NCBI GenBank assembly: GCA_009602735.1
Contig: WELA01007774.1
Location: forward strand, 639,279 to 703,278
DNA length: 64,000 nucleotides
From: Mesotaenium endlicherianum
Taxonomy: Eukaryota > Streptophyta > Zygnematophyceae > Zygnematales > Mesotaeniaceae
Direction of reading: 5' to 3'
How positions within the stretch are numbered: the first letter of the stretch is position 1; each line of letters starts with the position of its first letter. Below the pieces are notes generated by a model. That model was not told where the DNA came from. It ran no database searches and saw only the letters and a list, made by a program, of their open reading frames with translations. Shown here in pieces: positions 54,596-64,000 of the stretch. A program made the translations under genes and the position numbers.

Positions 54596-56122
54596 TCACC
54601 CACTTGGGTGTTGATCCCCACATAGACAGGCATTCCAATAGAATGCTGAAATACATTGGCAAGAGGTACATGTCCCTGAGCGAAGGGGGAGGCCGGCATA
54701 CCTCTGGCCCACCCGCGCGTCCCTCTTTCTGGCACCCCTGTCCTCTGGGGATTTCTGCCTGTGTCTGCTGCCAAGTACAGTCAGATCAGCTTCTTCCCCT
54801 GCTTGGGCAGGTGGGCTGGGGGAGCGAGTGCGGGGTCCAGTTGCCTCCATGATCGGGATCACGTTCCATATACCTGATCTTGGTTCCTTAGGAAGTGCCC
54901 CTGCCTGCCCCTGGGTCTCTTGAGTGCCAGCTCCTGATGCTTCTCCTCTGCCTTGTTCTTCTTCCTCATCCTCCTCATCCTCCTCCTCTGAGAGAGTAGG
55001 AGTCTCGTCCACTAAGTCGTCCTGCTCCCTGGTAGACATGGAGTAGTCTACTGACCTCCCTTTCTTAGGGCGCGCCGGAGGTTGCTTGGCCTTCAGCCTG
55101 CTGATATCTATCCGGCCTGCATTCTTCGCCCATTTGATGAAGGCATGCTTTCCCTTAGAGAAGTAGTCTCTCCCCCTCCTCCTGTGCTCTTTGGTCTCTG
55201 CATTCATATTGCTCAGGCAGCCATTCAGCCTGGGGCCCCAATGGGCAACGTGAGGTGGTAGGATGAGGTAGCCGTCTAGGCCATAGTGGAAATTGTCTGG
55301 TTGGGCTCGGTCACACTCCTGCTTTTTGTTTGTGACGGTCATCCACCTCCAGTCTGTTGGCTGCTGGTAGTACTGGGGTCCATGCTCAGCCTTTCTCAGT
55401 TTACATGGGAACCAATGGGGAGAGAACATCTGCTGTCCTGCTTCCCTGGCCAAGTACTCCCAGCTCCTTCTCTCAACTTCATTGTAAGCTGGCAATAGTG
55501 TGAGGTAGAATATCGTATTCTTAAAGCTATCGGGCCGCATGCTCACCATCCTGATGAGTCTCTGATCTCCCACTATTCTTGGTATTGGGACTGGCTTGTT
55601 CTCCGAGTCATCGGCAAGGTACCGGGCCTGCTCTGCTGTATAGCCCACCATCTTGGCATAATCCTCGTAGAGGACCACACCAGTGTGTGTCTCAATGTAC
55701 CTATCCAGTGCTGCAGCTCCTTCCCTCTTTAGCAGTGTCGTCTGTTCTAGCTTGTTGATCTCCTGGGCTGCCAGCAATGCTTCCTTTAGGTTATCAAAGT
55801 TTTGGCCACCCACCACAGTATACCTGTAAGTGGCCAAGCTCTTCTGCGAGTCCGCTTCAGCCTTTTTCCTTCTCTCCTCCTCTGCCGTTGCCGCTTCTTC
55901 TTGTTGTTTCTTCTGTCTCTCCTCCTCAGCTTTCCTGAGGTTTTCCGCTTCCTGATCCTTCTTCCTCTGTGCTTCTTCTGCCGCCTCTTGTTGTTTGCGG
56001 ACCCTTTCTTGTTCTCTCCTGGTGAGGGACGTCGCCGCCAGCTCCTTCTGGTATTGCTCCATTGTCCTCCTGGCTTCTTCTGCCTTGCGCTTTCTGTCCT
56101 CCTTTTGTGTGGTGGGAGCCAT
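54596..56122 (-). CDS. Element G third ORF, unknown coiled-coil protein
   Basis: The protein is identical to that of element F at 42,537-44,063: about 508 codons with an N-terminal charged coiled coil, an aromatic-rich middle, an acidic run, and a Pro-rich and Cys-containing end. It has no membrane segment. Since F and G share a converted tract, identity here is not independent evidence of selection. Confidence 0.75.
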   Translation of the reverse strand: MAPTTQKEDRKRKAEEARRTMEQYQKELAATSLTRREQERVRKQQEAAEEAQRKKDQEAENLRKAEEERQKKQQEEAATAEEERRKKAEADSQKSLATYRYTVVGGQNFDNLKEALLAAQEINKLEQTTLLKREGAAALDRYIETHTGVVLYEDYAKMVGYTAEQARYLADDSENKPVPIPRIVGDQRLIRMVSMRPDSFKNTIFYLTLLPAYNEVERRSWEYLAREAGQQMFSPHWFPCKLRKAEHGPQYYQQPTDWRWMTVTNKKQECDRAQPDNFHYGLDGYLILPPHVAHWGPRLNGCLSNMNAETKEHRRRGRDYFSKGKHAFIKWAKNAGRIDISRLKAKQPPARPKKGRSVDYSMSTREQDDLVDETPTLSEEEDEEDEEEEQGRGEASGAGTQETQGQAGALPKEPRSGIWNVIPIMEATGPRTRSPSPPAQAGEEADLTVLGSRHRQKSPEDRGARKRDARVGQRYAGLPLRSGTCTSCQCISAFYWNACLCGDQHPSG

Positions 56123-56558
56123 TTTGCACATGTAACCAGGGCACAAGTTAGTAGGATATCGACCTTTGTCCTAGGAGTTGCAGGAAGGGAGTAAGTTCGT
56201 ATTAGTATGGTATATTCGTTCTTGTTTACCTTACAGGGTGATTGCTAGGAGTTGACGTAGTTGCGGTGCGCCAGACATAAACGTATGAATGTGTTTTCAG
56301 GTGTGTTAAGTGATGTATTGCTGTGCGAGGCCCTTTTTCCTTCAGCCAAAGGCGCTTTATGTGGGCCAGGCTGTCCCCTCTGTCACTCTGCTGACACTTA
56401 GGATTCACATAACCGTCCCATCTATCACTACGCTGACACTTAGGGTTCACATAACTGTCCCTTTCTCGCTCTCGTACACTAACTGTCATACATTTTCCCC
56501 TCCAACTTAAATGGAGACAGGACCTCCTGTCACCTTCCCGTGTCAATTGAAATGACTG

Positions 56559-59500
56559 TTAGGGAGGTGCTCCAGTCGCCCGAAGGTGGAACCGTTTCAA
56601 CGCCCCTTTGGCATTAGTCAAATGGTCTCTAAATTCCCAAGTGTCCCCAGAGGCATCGTAACCCTTCCATCGAATGAGATACTTCATGACATATTTAGAC
56701 GATCGACGGACCGAGCGCGCGTCTAAAATCTCCTCAACCTCATATTCCTCAGGGTCACCGTCCTGGACAGCGGGGACCGGTCCCGGTTGAACAGGTAACC
56801 GACCTGTGAACAGTGTATCACCTTTGATGTATGGTTCCAGGAAGGAGACATCAAAGACCGGGTGACCCTTGTAGTCCGCTGACATGTTCGGTTTGTAAGC
56901 ATTCTGACCGACACGACGCACTACCGAATATGGACCGATCCAGGCAGGGCCAAGCTTTTTCTTGACCACACCAGGGAGGTACAGGTGCTGAGAATGCAGT
57001 TTGACCAAATCGCCCTTAGAAAAGGTCAGTTCTCGACGGTGCTGATTAGCGTACTTTTGTTGGTTTTCTTGGGCTTTGTGCAGGTTCTGCTAGACTTCTG
57101 ACAGGGTGTCAGCAAACTCCTGAGTTAACTGGAGGGAGACCGGATTGTCAATCCCTTCAGGGGGAGTTAAGGACTCCCCTAGGACATCTAAAGGAGACTT
57201 AGGGACTCTACCCAGGCTTAGTTCAAAAGGAGTCTTGCCCGTTGACGCGTGCACCGCACTGTTGACCGCAAACTGGATTTGGGGTAACAGGTCATCCCAT
57301 TTATCTTGTTTTTGGTTAATATAGGCTCTCAGTACCTCTTGCAGAACTCGGTTAGTTCTTTCAGTCTGCCCATCAGTCTGAGGGTGGTTTGCTGTGCTGA
57401 GCAGCTGTTTGACTCCCATTAACCCCATTAAAGCTCTCCAGAACTTAGAGGTGAATTTTGAGTCTCTGTCTGAGATGATATTAGAAGGGAGCCCATGTTG
57501 GCATACTACATGGTTGTAGAACTGTCTCGCTGTTTCGAGTGCAGTCACTTTGACAGTTGTGGGGATAAAAATGACCATTTTTGTCAGTTTATCCACGACT
57601 ACCAGTATTGAATCATGCCCGTTGGCAGTTCTTGGTAGTGAGACCACCCAGTCCATGGATATAGTTTCCCAGCGTCCCGCTGGGATGGGTAGCGGTTGCA
57701 AGAGACCTCCGGGTGGTGTGTGCCGAGACTTATTTCTCTGACACTGGTCACAGGACTTGACATATTTCAAGACCTCCCGGGGTAACCCCTCCCAATGATA
57801 ATGTTTTGCCAGTTTGCCAACAGTTTTGGCCTGCCCCAAATGTCCACCCAGGAGACTGTCATGAGCTTGACTCAGTAAGAGAGACCTTATTTCCAAATTA
57901 TTAGGAATGACCAGCTTCAGCCTGCCTGAAGTGGTTTCAGTCACCCAGACCCCTCCCTTGAGCTTATACCCGAGTGCGGTAGCACGACACATACCAGTAG
58001 TGGGGCTGGGCTCAAATGTTGGGTCAGAAAGGTAGGCTTTCCTAAGTTGTTCAAGGAAGGACTTTTTCACCTTTAGTGAAGTGAGTGCACACAGGACTTT
58101 ATCTACAGCATGCTGACTAAAGTTCCTTTCTTGCAAGTCAGGTCTTCTAGAGAGTGCATCAGCAGGATTCAACTTCCCTGGTTTGTAGTCGATCTGGACT
58201 TGGAACTGCTCCAGCATCTGGCTCCAGCGGTTCTCCCTCCTCGACAGCTTGGACTTCTTCTGAAAGTGGGTCAGAGCTAGATGATCTGTAATCACCTTAA
58301 AAGCTTTACCATGTAAGTATGCTCTCCACTGTTTGAGTACATGAATGATAGCTAGCAGCTCTTTATCATGCACTGAGTAATTAATCTCCGCTGGATTAAA
58401 TTTCATAGACTCATACAACACAGGATGCCACTCCTGCCGTACCTTACCATCCTTTGTGGTTTTGTCAGCAGGCTGCAACAAAATAGCACCCATGGCAAAA
58501 TCAGAGGCATCAGTAACCACCTGCACCGGTTTGCTGGGGTCATACACGGCTAGCACTGGGGCAGAACAAAGGGCATCTTTAAGGGTCTGGAAGGCAGCCT
58601 GCTGCTCTTCCCCCCACACATACCCGATGTCTTTCTTAGTAAGGTCAGTCAGTTTACTGGCCTTTGTGGAATAATTCTCAATAAATCTCCTATAGTAGTT
58701 AGCCAACCCGAGGAAGGATCTAACTTCAGAGACAGACTGTGGTACTGGCCAGTCCCTTATGGTCTGGACTTTCTTAGGATCCACACTGATGCCCTCTTTA
58801 CTGACAACGTGGCCTAAGAATTCAATACTTTCCTTAAAGAAATCACACTTGCTCATTTTAGCATACAAGTGATTTTTCCGCAGAGTGTCCAGCACTTTCT
58901 TTAAGTGTTCAGTGTGCTGAGCTTCATCTTTAGAGAAAATTAAAATATCATCCAGGAAAACTTGCACAAACTTATCCAAATAAGGTCTGAAAATGTCATT
59001 CATAGCACCCATAAAGGTAGCAGGAGCATTAGTCAGTCCAAATGGCATCACGTTGAACTCATAGTGTCCATAACGTGTGCGGAAAGCAGTCTTGTGTTCA
59101 TCCCCCTCAGCAATTCTGATTTGATGATAACCACTCTTGAGATCTATCTTACTGAACACCTTAGCGCCAGACAGGGTATCAAGCAAGTCCTCGATTCTGG
59201 GTAAAGCATACTTGTTCTTTACTGTAATTCTGTTCAGGGCTCTGTAATCCACACACATCCGCATACTGCCATCCTTTTTCTTAACAAATAGGATAGGTGC
59301 GCCGTACGGTGATTTACTGGGAGAAATGTAACCATTTTCCTCCAGCTCTGCAATCTGTGTTTTCAACTCCTCACTCTCCAAATAAGACAAGCCATACGTG
59401 CGTTGCCAGGGTGGCTGGCTACCAGGTAATAAATCAATCCTATGATCTACTTCCCGCTTAGGGGGTAGTCCTGGAGGCATATTAAACACATCCGTGTACT

Positions 59501-60347
59501 GAGCAACAATGTTTGCAGCAGTAGGGTGTTCCGGAGGGTGTACCTTTTTCTCAACCACTTCTTCAGGTTGAGGAGGTACCTCTCTTAGCAGCAGACAGAA
59601 CATTCTGTCTTCCTTCTGGTTCCAGCTTTTGACGAACTCCATTGCATTCAGCAACTTGCATCCTTCTGGAAGCCTCTTCTTTTCCTTCATTTGCCATCCA
59701 CACAGGACAAGAGGAAGAGCACTGGTGGGTGCCAAGTCAGTCTGCCCATCACTGGCTCCTCTCACTTTAACTGTACCTCTGCTCCAACACACTTCAGCTT
59801 GATGTCTATTAAGCCAGGACCTGCCTAGCACGAGATCATAAAAGCCAGTGTTGAGTACCTCAAATGTAAGCGTTTCAGTTAGAACTGCAATGCCAGAACC
59901 TAACTGGACCTCAATAGGCTTGGTTATAACTCCTCCCGGGATACTTGAGGCATCTCCAAGGAATATTTTTCTATTCCCTTGGGTGACAGTAGGCAGCCTT
60001 AGCCGCTTAACTAAGTCCTTGTGGATAAAAGTATGTGACGCCCCTCCGTCAACAAATGCCCTCACCTTCCTACCTGCAATCATGCAATGCAGTAGGATAG
60101 GGGGGACTGTCTTTTCCTGACTTTCGCATTGTTCTCCTGACGTAGCAAAGAAATGTTGGACAGCAGGTGGAACAAGAGCATCCAGAGTGTGCACTCTCTG
60201 GTTGTCTATATTGCTGATGGTCTCCTTTATCTGGTTGTCAGGCATGCATAGTGAATCCAGTTGAGCAGGACTCATAATACCTGCTACGAGGGCAGCTAGT
60301 GACGACTCACTATCTGTAGCATCCAGACAGTCAGTAGACTGGATTAC
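56559..60347 (-). pseudogene. Element G pol with chromodomain (fossil, nearly open)
   Basis: The domain order and motifs are those of F: protease DGGAS, reverse transcriptase FLDD, RNase H, integrase zinc and core, chromodomain. The first part (protease region) differs from F at about ten residues, and the rest is identical. Cut on its 5' side by element I. Confidence 0.88.
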
Positions 60348-61443
60348 TGTCATGATTTATTGAGTCGAGGTTGCCGCACGAACCCGAGCTACAAGCGTGT
60401 GAGCGATCAACCTCGAACGGGCACTTGCCTCTTTGCATTTGTGTGATTTAGTCTATTAAGTTGCTATGCTCGCATGCCTAGGGGATAGATGCCACGTGAC
60501 AAGTCAACAGTTGTCACGTGCGCCAGACCTACTAGACGCACCAGAGGTACGGGCCGAATACCCGTCCAAAACTGGACGGTGGCACTTGACTTGTTTTCAT
60601 AGCTACTACAGGCCGCTGGGACCCAAGCGACAGCCCGAAGCAAAGGCGACAAGGGTCGAGGGGGGCCACGTGGAGCCACCGGAAGGTGGCGGGCTTCTGC
60701 GCTTGGCCCAGGCGCACCCGGCAGCCAGCCCGAGCACTTAATTGTGCTCGGCGCCAAGCGACGGGAGCCACCCAGGCCACGTGGCGCCACCGGAAGGTGG
60801 CGGGCACCTTCAAGTGGCCCAGGGGCACTTAAATGCCCGTCACTCGGGCCCAGGCACTCTCAAGTGCCCGACACCCAAGTGGCGAGGCCACCAAGGGCAC
60901 CCAGGGCCACCGACCGACAGCTGCAGCCCGTCGATTGGCCCATGCGCACCCGACCAAGATGTGCTCAGCCGACAGGAACCGTCACAGCCTGCAGGAGTAC
61001 CACAGCTTAGCGGGCAACCATCCGATTGCACAACCATAAGTGTGCAAGCTTGTCTTACAAGCTTAGCATGTGCTAAAGTGAGCTCGACCTATCACAAGCA
61101 TTTAGCATATTCTNCATTCTAGCATCTTGTTTTTGATTGGATTGAGTAGTAACTAGCCTATTGGAGCGCTAGCACAATAGGTATATGTGTGTGTATGCAA
61201 AGGTAGATCTTAGATAAAGACTACATGCATTGCATCCGCGCCTAACCCGCCGGGTTTCCAGGAGTATAAGTACTAGAGATGTCCCTAGAAGAGACATCTT
61301 TTAGAAGTCCATTATGCCAGGTGTAAGTAACAGAGATTATCAATAAAGTTCATACTTTTATCTCTTGTGTTTTCAGGACCACTGAGTTACTCTCTTGCGA
61401 AGAGCAAGCCCTCCAGGCTTCCAGTCACTTGAAGAACTTCACA
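60348..61443 (+). repeat. Putative 5' LTR of element I
   Basis: This is a TG...CA segment of about 1.1 kb. It contains two copies of GCCACCGGAAGGTGGCGGGC (near 60,672 and 60,788), GC-rich inverted repeats, and a single ambiguous base at 61,114. The right boundary is inferred from CTTCACA followed by AGTGGTGAGC, a weak primer-binding-site match. The partner LTR is not in the window. Confidence 0.5.
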
Positions 61444-61645
61444 AGTGGTGAGCAAAGTCACAGCTTAAGCCCTTGCCATAGGACTACTCTGAAGATCATG
61501 ATGTGCTTCCAGTGATCTTTTGGGCCATACTTCATTAGTTGTTTTCCTACCAGATTACAGTCTTGAGGTGCTCACTCTGGAGAGTACACTTCCCTTACTT
61601 CTAAAAGATCTCTCTTTGCCTTCAAGCAATTAGAACCTTCAGCGT

Positions 61646-62800
61646 ATGCCTACCCGTAGTGGGCTTTCTTACCAGCCATACTACGAAGGGGTCAGTGACG
61701 AAGACTCAGACTCAGATCTCAGCACCATCACTGAACCCGCTGAAGAAGATCGACCTGCTCTCCAGCACATAGCAGTTGCTTCCGAGCCATCTCCCCAGTG
61801 GGCTCACTACGATTTCTGGTATCCCATGGCAGGTGACCACGAGGTCAGGACTGACAGGTCTGCCTACCGCTTCAGCGGTAGGCCAGGCACCTGTGATCTG
61901 GAAGATACCATCTCGGAGTTTCAGGCTGACTTCGCGGCTGCAAAGCTCAAGACACCCACGCTGACTAAGCGCGACGTCTTTGACACGCTTATGCGCTACC
62001 TCTCGCACGAGGCCCGCGACACCTTCCGTGAGAAGGAGGCCGAGCTCCGGACCCGCACTGAGCTCGTGGGTGACCCACCAGTGGCAACCTTGCTAGCCAA
62101 TCCAGTGCAAGCCTTCTGGAACATCCTGAAGACAGAGTTCCAGGCTGCAACTGAAGAGAAGGTGTACGAGCTGCACCATTTCTTCCGACGCAAGAACGAG
62201 ACTATCCGCATGATGTACCGCCGCTTGGTGCACCTCCGCCGCGATGTCGGCACTGTCACTGACCGGGAGGCCGCGGAGATCTTCTTGCGTGCCGTCAAGC
62301 CGCGTCTGAGGGAGAGGGCCGTAGTCCCCCTCATCGACCGTCACGGTTCAGAGTATTCTCTGGAGCAGGCCTACCTCTCCATTGAGAAGCAGAGCTTGGC
62401 CGTCGCACGGAGCAACATTAGCGACCGTGTGGGCTTAGCATCCACGGGCGTGCGCCAGGAGGCCTCAGTGCTGCCGTCTGCTACGACGCGCACGACTCCT
62501 GCCCGCCAGCCCCAGTCGCAGCAGCAGCAGCCTCAGCGCTCTCAGCTGCCTCAGCAGACGCAGCAGCGCGGAGCTACGCGTGGCCGCATTTTCATGGATG
62601 CCACCACGAGCGATCCCTGCTGGTCCTGCGGCAAGATGGGCCACTCACGCCAGAACTGCACTCTCGCGCAGAATGGCAAGCTCGGCGACTGCACCTACTG
62701 TGGCAAAGCCGGCCACCTGTAGATCGTCTGTCTGCAAAAGAAGCGCGACGTCAAGAACGGACGCGCTCGCGACGGCCCTACGCCTTCAGCAGGACAGTGA
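61646..62800 (+). pseudogene. Element I gag (fossil)
   Basis: From ATG 61,646 the protein has an acidic N-terminus (DEDSDSDLSTITEPAEEDRP), then a helical Gag-like core (FDTLMRYLSHEARDTFREKE, FWNILKTEFQAATEEKVYEL, AAEIFLRAVKPRLRERAVVP). It then has a Gln/Pro-rich linker and CCHC zinc-knuckle sequence (CWSCGKMGHSRQNC, with a second knuckle following). Broken. Confidence 0.75.
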
Positions 62801-64000
62801 GGCGCACGCAACCCTCGTACGGGTGGCCGCCCCGCAATGACAGCAGCTACGGCCACGACGGACGCCGCATTGATTCCTGGAGCCGACTACTGCAGCTTCG
62901 ACGACATCAGCGACGCCCTCGTGGAGGCCAACGCGGAGATCGCTAGACTCCGTGGCCTCTTCAACGCCAATAACTATGACGCGTGCGGAGCACTCCTCGC
63001 GTTCGCTCCACCGTCCTACGCCACAGAACTGACAGCTGGCTCACGCACAGCTTCAGCGTACACATCAGGCTCAGCGGCAGCGCCGCAGCCCCGCGCACGT
63101 CCGCGTTACGACGTAGCGCCCGCTGCCAGAGCTGCAGGCGCTCGCACAGGCAGCTCTGCTAGCCTTGTGCGCACCGCTCTGACAGCTGTCAGCAGCGACA
63201 GCCGGAGTCCCGACAGACTGCCGGATGGAAGGCTGCACGACTGCGCGGTTGCGCCATCTCCCGGCGCAAGCTCGCGCGCACGCGGGCCAGCCCGCGCGCC
63301 AGCCAAGGCCCCGACAGAGCCCCTGGCTTGCGCTTCCCTGCTGGCACCAGCAGGCCTCCCGTCGGCCCGCGTAGCGACAGCTGGCAGGCAGGGACGGGGG
63401 CACCTGGCGGCGTGCACGGCTACAACTGGGCCGGCCGCAGCCTCCCTCTTCGTTCGTGCGGCACTCCCGTGCGCAGCTCTGCGCACAGGCAGGGACAGCC
63501 GGTCCCCGCTGGCTGCTGCAGACAGCAGGCTCCAGCAGAACCCGCCACATGGCACGTGCACGGCAGGCGAGGCCGCCTCTGCCGACAGCAGCATGCACGC
63601 ACGCACGCTGGCTCACACGCGCGCCCAGCGCACTGCGCTGCCAGGTCCACGGCACACCCGGCGACGCCACGCCGTCGTCACAGCGGCAGCTGCAGCTGCG
63701 CAAAGCAGCTGCACCCACGCGCTGCCAAGTGGCGCGTGCGCGCAGGTCTGCACGGCCAGCGCAGCGACGGCCGCAGCGGCCGCCACCCTCGGTCAGCAAG
63801 GGGGGGTCCTGACTGCGCTGTGCGGTCGGATCACCGGCAGAAGCGCCGGCAGCGCACCCGCAGCTGCGCACATCCAGGGCTCAGCCCCTGCCGCGCAAGT
63901 GCCGCCACTTGGCGCGCGCGTATGGCCCGGCCCGGCCAGCACAGACCTGGCAGTCGGACCAGCCACCCTCAGTTAGGGGGGGGCTGTCCCGACTTTGCCA
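62801..64000 (+). other. GC-rich continuation of element I, no domain recognised
   Basis: A 379-codon frame (62,837-63,976) begins with a plausible segment (DDISDALVEANAEIARLRGL) but becomes Ala/Arg/Pro-rich low complexity. Long open frames exist on both strands, as expected from two-thirds G+C. I cannot say whether it is translated. Confidence 0.35.

Larger units (their letters stand above)
53615..60347 (-). mobile_element. Element G: family-C Ty3 element, inverted relative of F
   Basis: The 3' LTR is at 53,615-54,332. Leftward-reading sequence contains pol with chromodomain and the third ORF. The 5' end (gag and LTR) is beyond the insertion of element I at 60,348 and so not seen. From 53,789 to 59,847 it matches F at 38,812-44,870 without a difference that I could find, and with no length change. 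Outside that tract the two differ clearly. Broken, with about one break in the visible part. Confidence 0.92.
60348..64000 (+). mobile_element. Element I: GC-rich LTR retroelement, 5' part
   Basis: G's sequence stops after GGATTAC, and a new sequence starts TGTCATGATTTATTG at 60,348. A likely LTR runs to about 61,443 (ending CTTCACA), with a TATA-like TATAAG near 61,265 and AATAAA near 61,341, in the right order for an LTR promoter and polyadenylation signal. A gag with a zinc knuckle follows from 61,646. Composition changes sharply to about two-thirds G+C after 61,650. The element runs off the window, so family (Ty1 or Ty3) and state cannot be settled. At least one break is seen in gag. Confidence 0.7.

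Noticed and set aside
63071-63871. Minus-strand 266-codon and other antisense frames in element I
   Set aside because: DNA with two-thirds G+C keeps most frames open. The Cys/Arg/Ala-rich products show no domain, and gag lies on the other strand.

Overview
The window is eukaryotic: a repeat-rich stretch with spliced genes, no operons, chromodomain-bearing Ty3/gypsy retrotransposons primed by an initiator-Met tRNA, and hAT and piggyBac DNA transposons. A plant-type (CCCTAAA) telomere-like patch and 5S rRNA-like repeats of plant character point to the green lineage. A piggyBac relic is unusual for a land plant, so a large-genome streptophyte alga (for example a charophyte) is my best guess. This is inference and the species cannot be proved from the sequence.

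Left part (1-19,489). A 469-bp TRIM (705-1173) with intact 5-bp target duplications lies beside a 7.1-kb Ty3 element on the minus strand (element A, 1228-8311). Element A has near-identical 922-bp LTRs and one long open pol, but no gag that I can recognise. Its leader holds three 5S-rRNA-like repeats and each LTR holds a tRNA-like patch, all antisense to the element. Next come a possible 1.1-kb terminal-inverted-repeat element (8769-9845) and a decayed multi-exon host gene with a Myb/SANT-like domain. A young, whole-looking Ty3 element (element B, 12,038-18,178, TSD TAGAG) interrupts that gene, and the host reading frame continues exactly across it.

Middle (19,490-53,139). This is a nested stack. 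An old family-C Ty3 element (H) has its 3' LTR at 19,490-20,207 and its gag, pol and 5' LTR at 47,570-53,139. It was invaded by D (family B), which carries an 8-kb hAT transposon with a hairpin minisatellite. D is abutted by E (family B, opposite strand). E's LTR carries a piggyBac deletion derivative at a TTAA site, and E's body carries a 9-kb family-C element (F). A deletion junction at 47,569/47,570 appears to have removed the missing ends of H, D and E together.

Right part (53,140-64,000). After a short unassigned segment comes G, an inverted relative of F. F and G are indistinguishable over about 6.06 kb but clearly differ on both sides of that tract, which looks like gene conversion. 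Both carry an unrecognised third open frame of about 508 codons between pol and the 3' LTR. A GC-rich LTR retroelement (I), starting at 60,348, is inserted in G and runs out of the window.

Almost everything here is mobile DNA. The only likely host gene is the broken Myb-like one. LTR elements are described as fossils, with spans, parts and approximate state only. Counts of LTR differences were made by eye.
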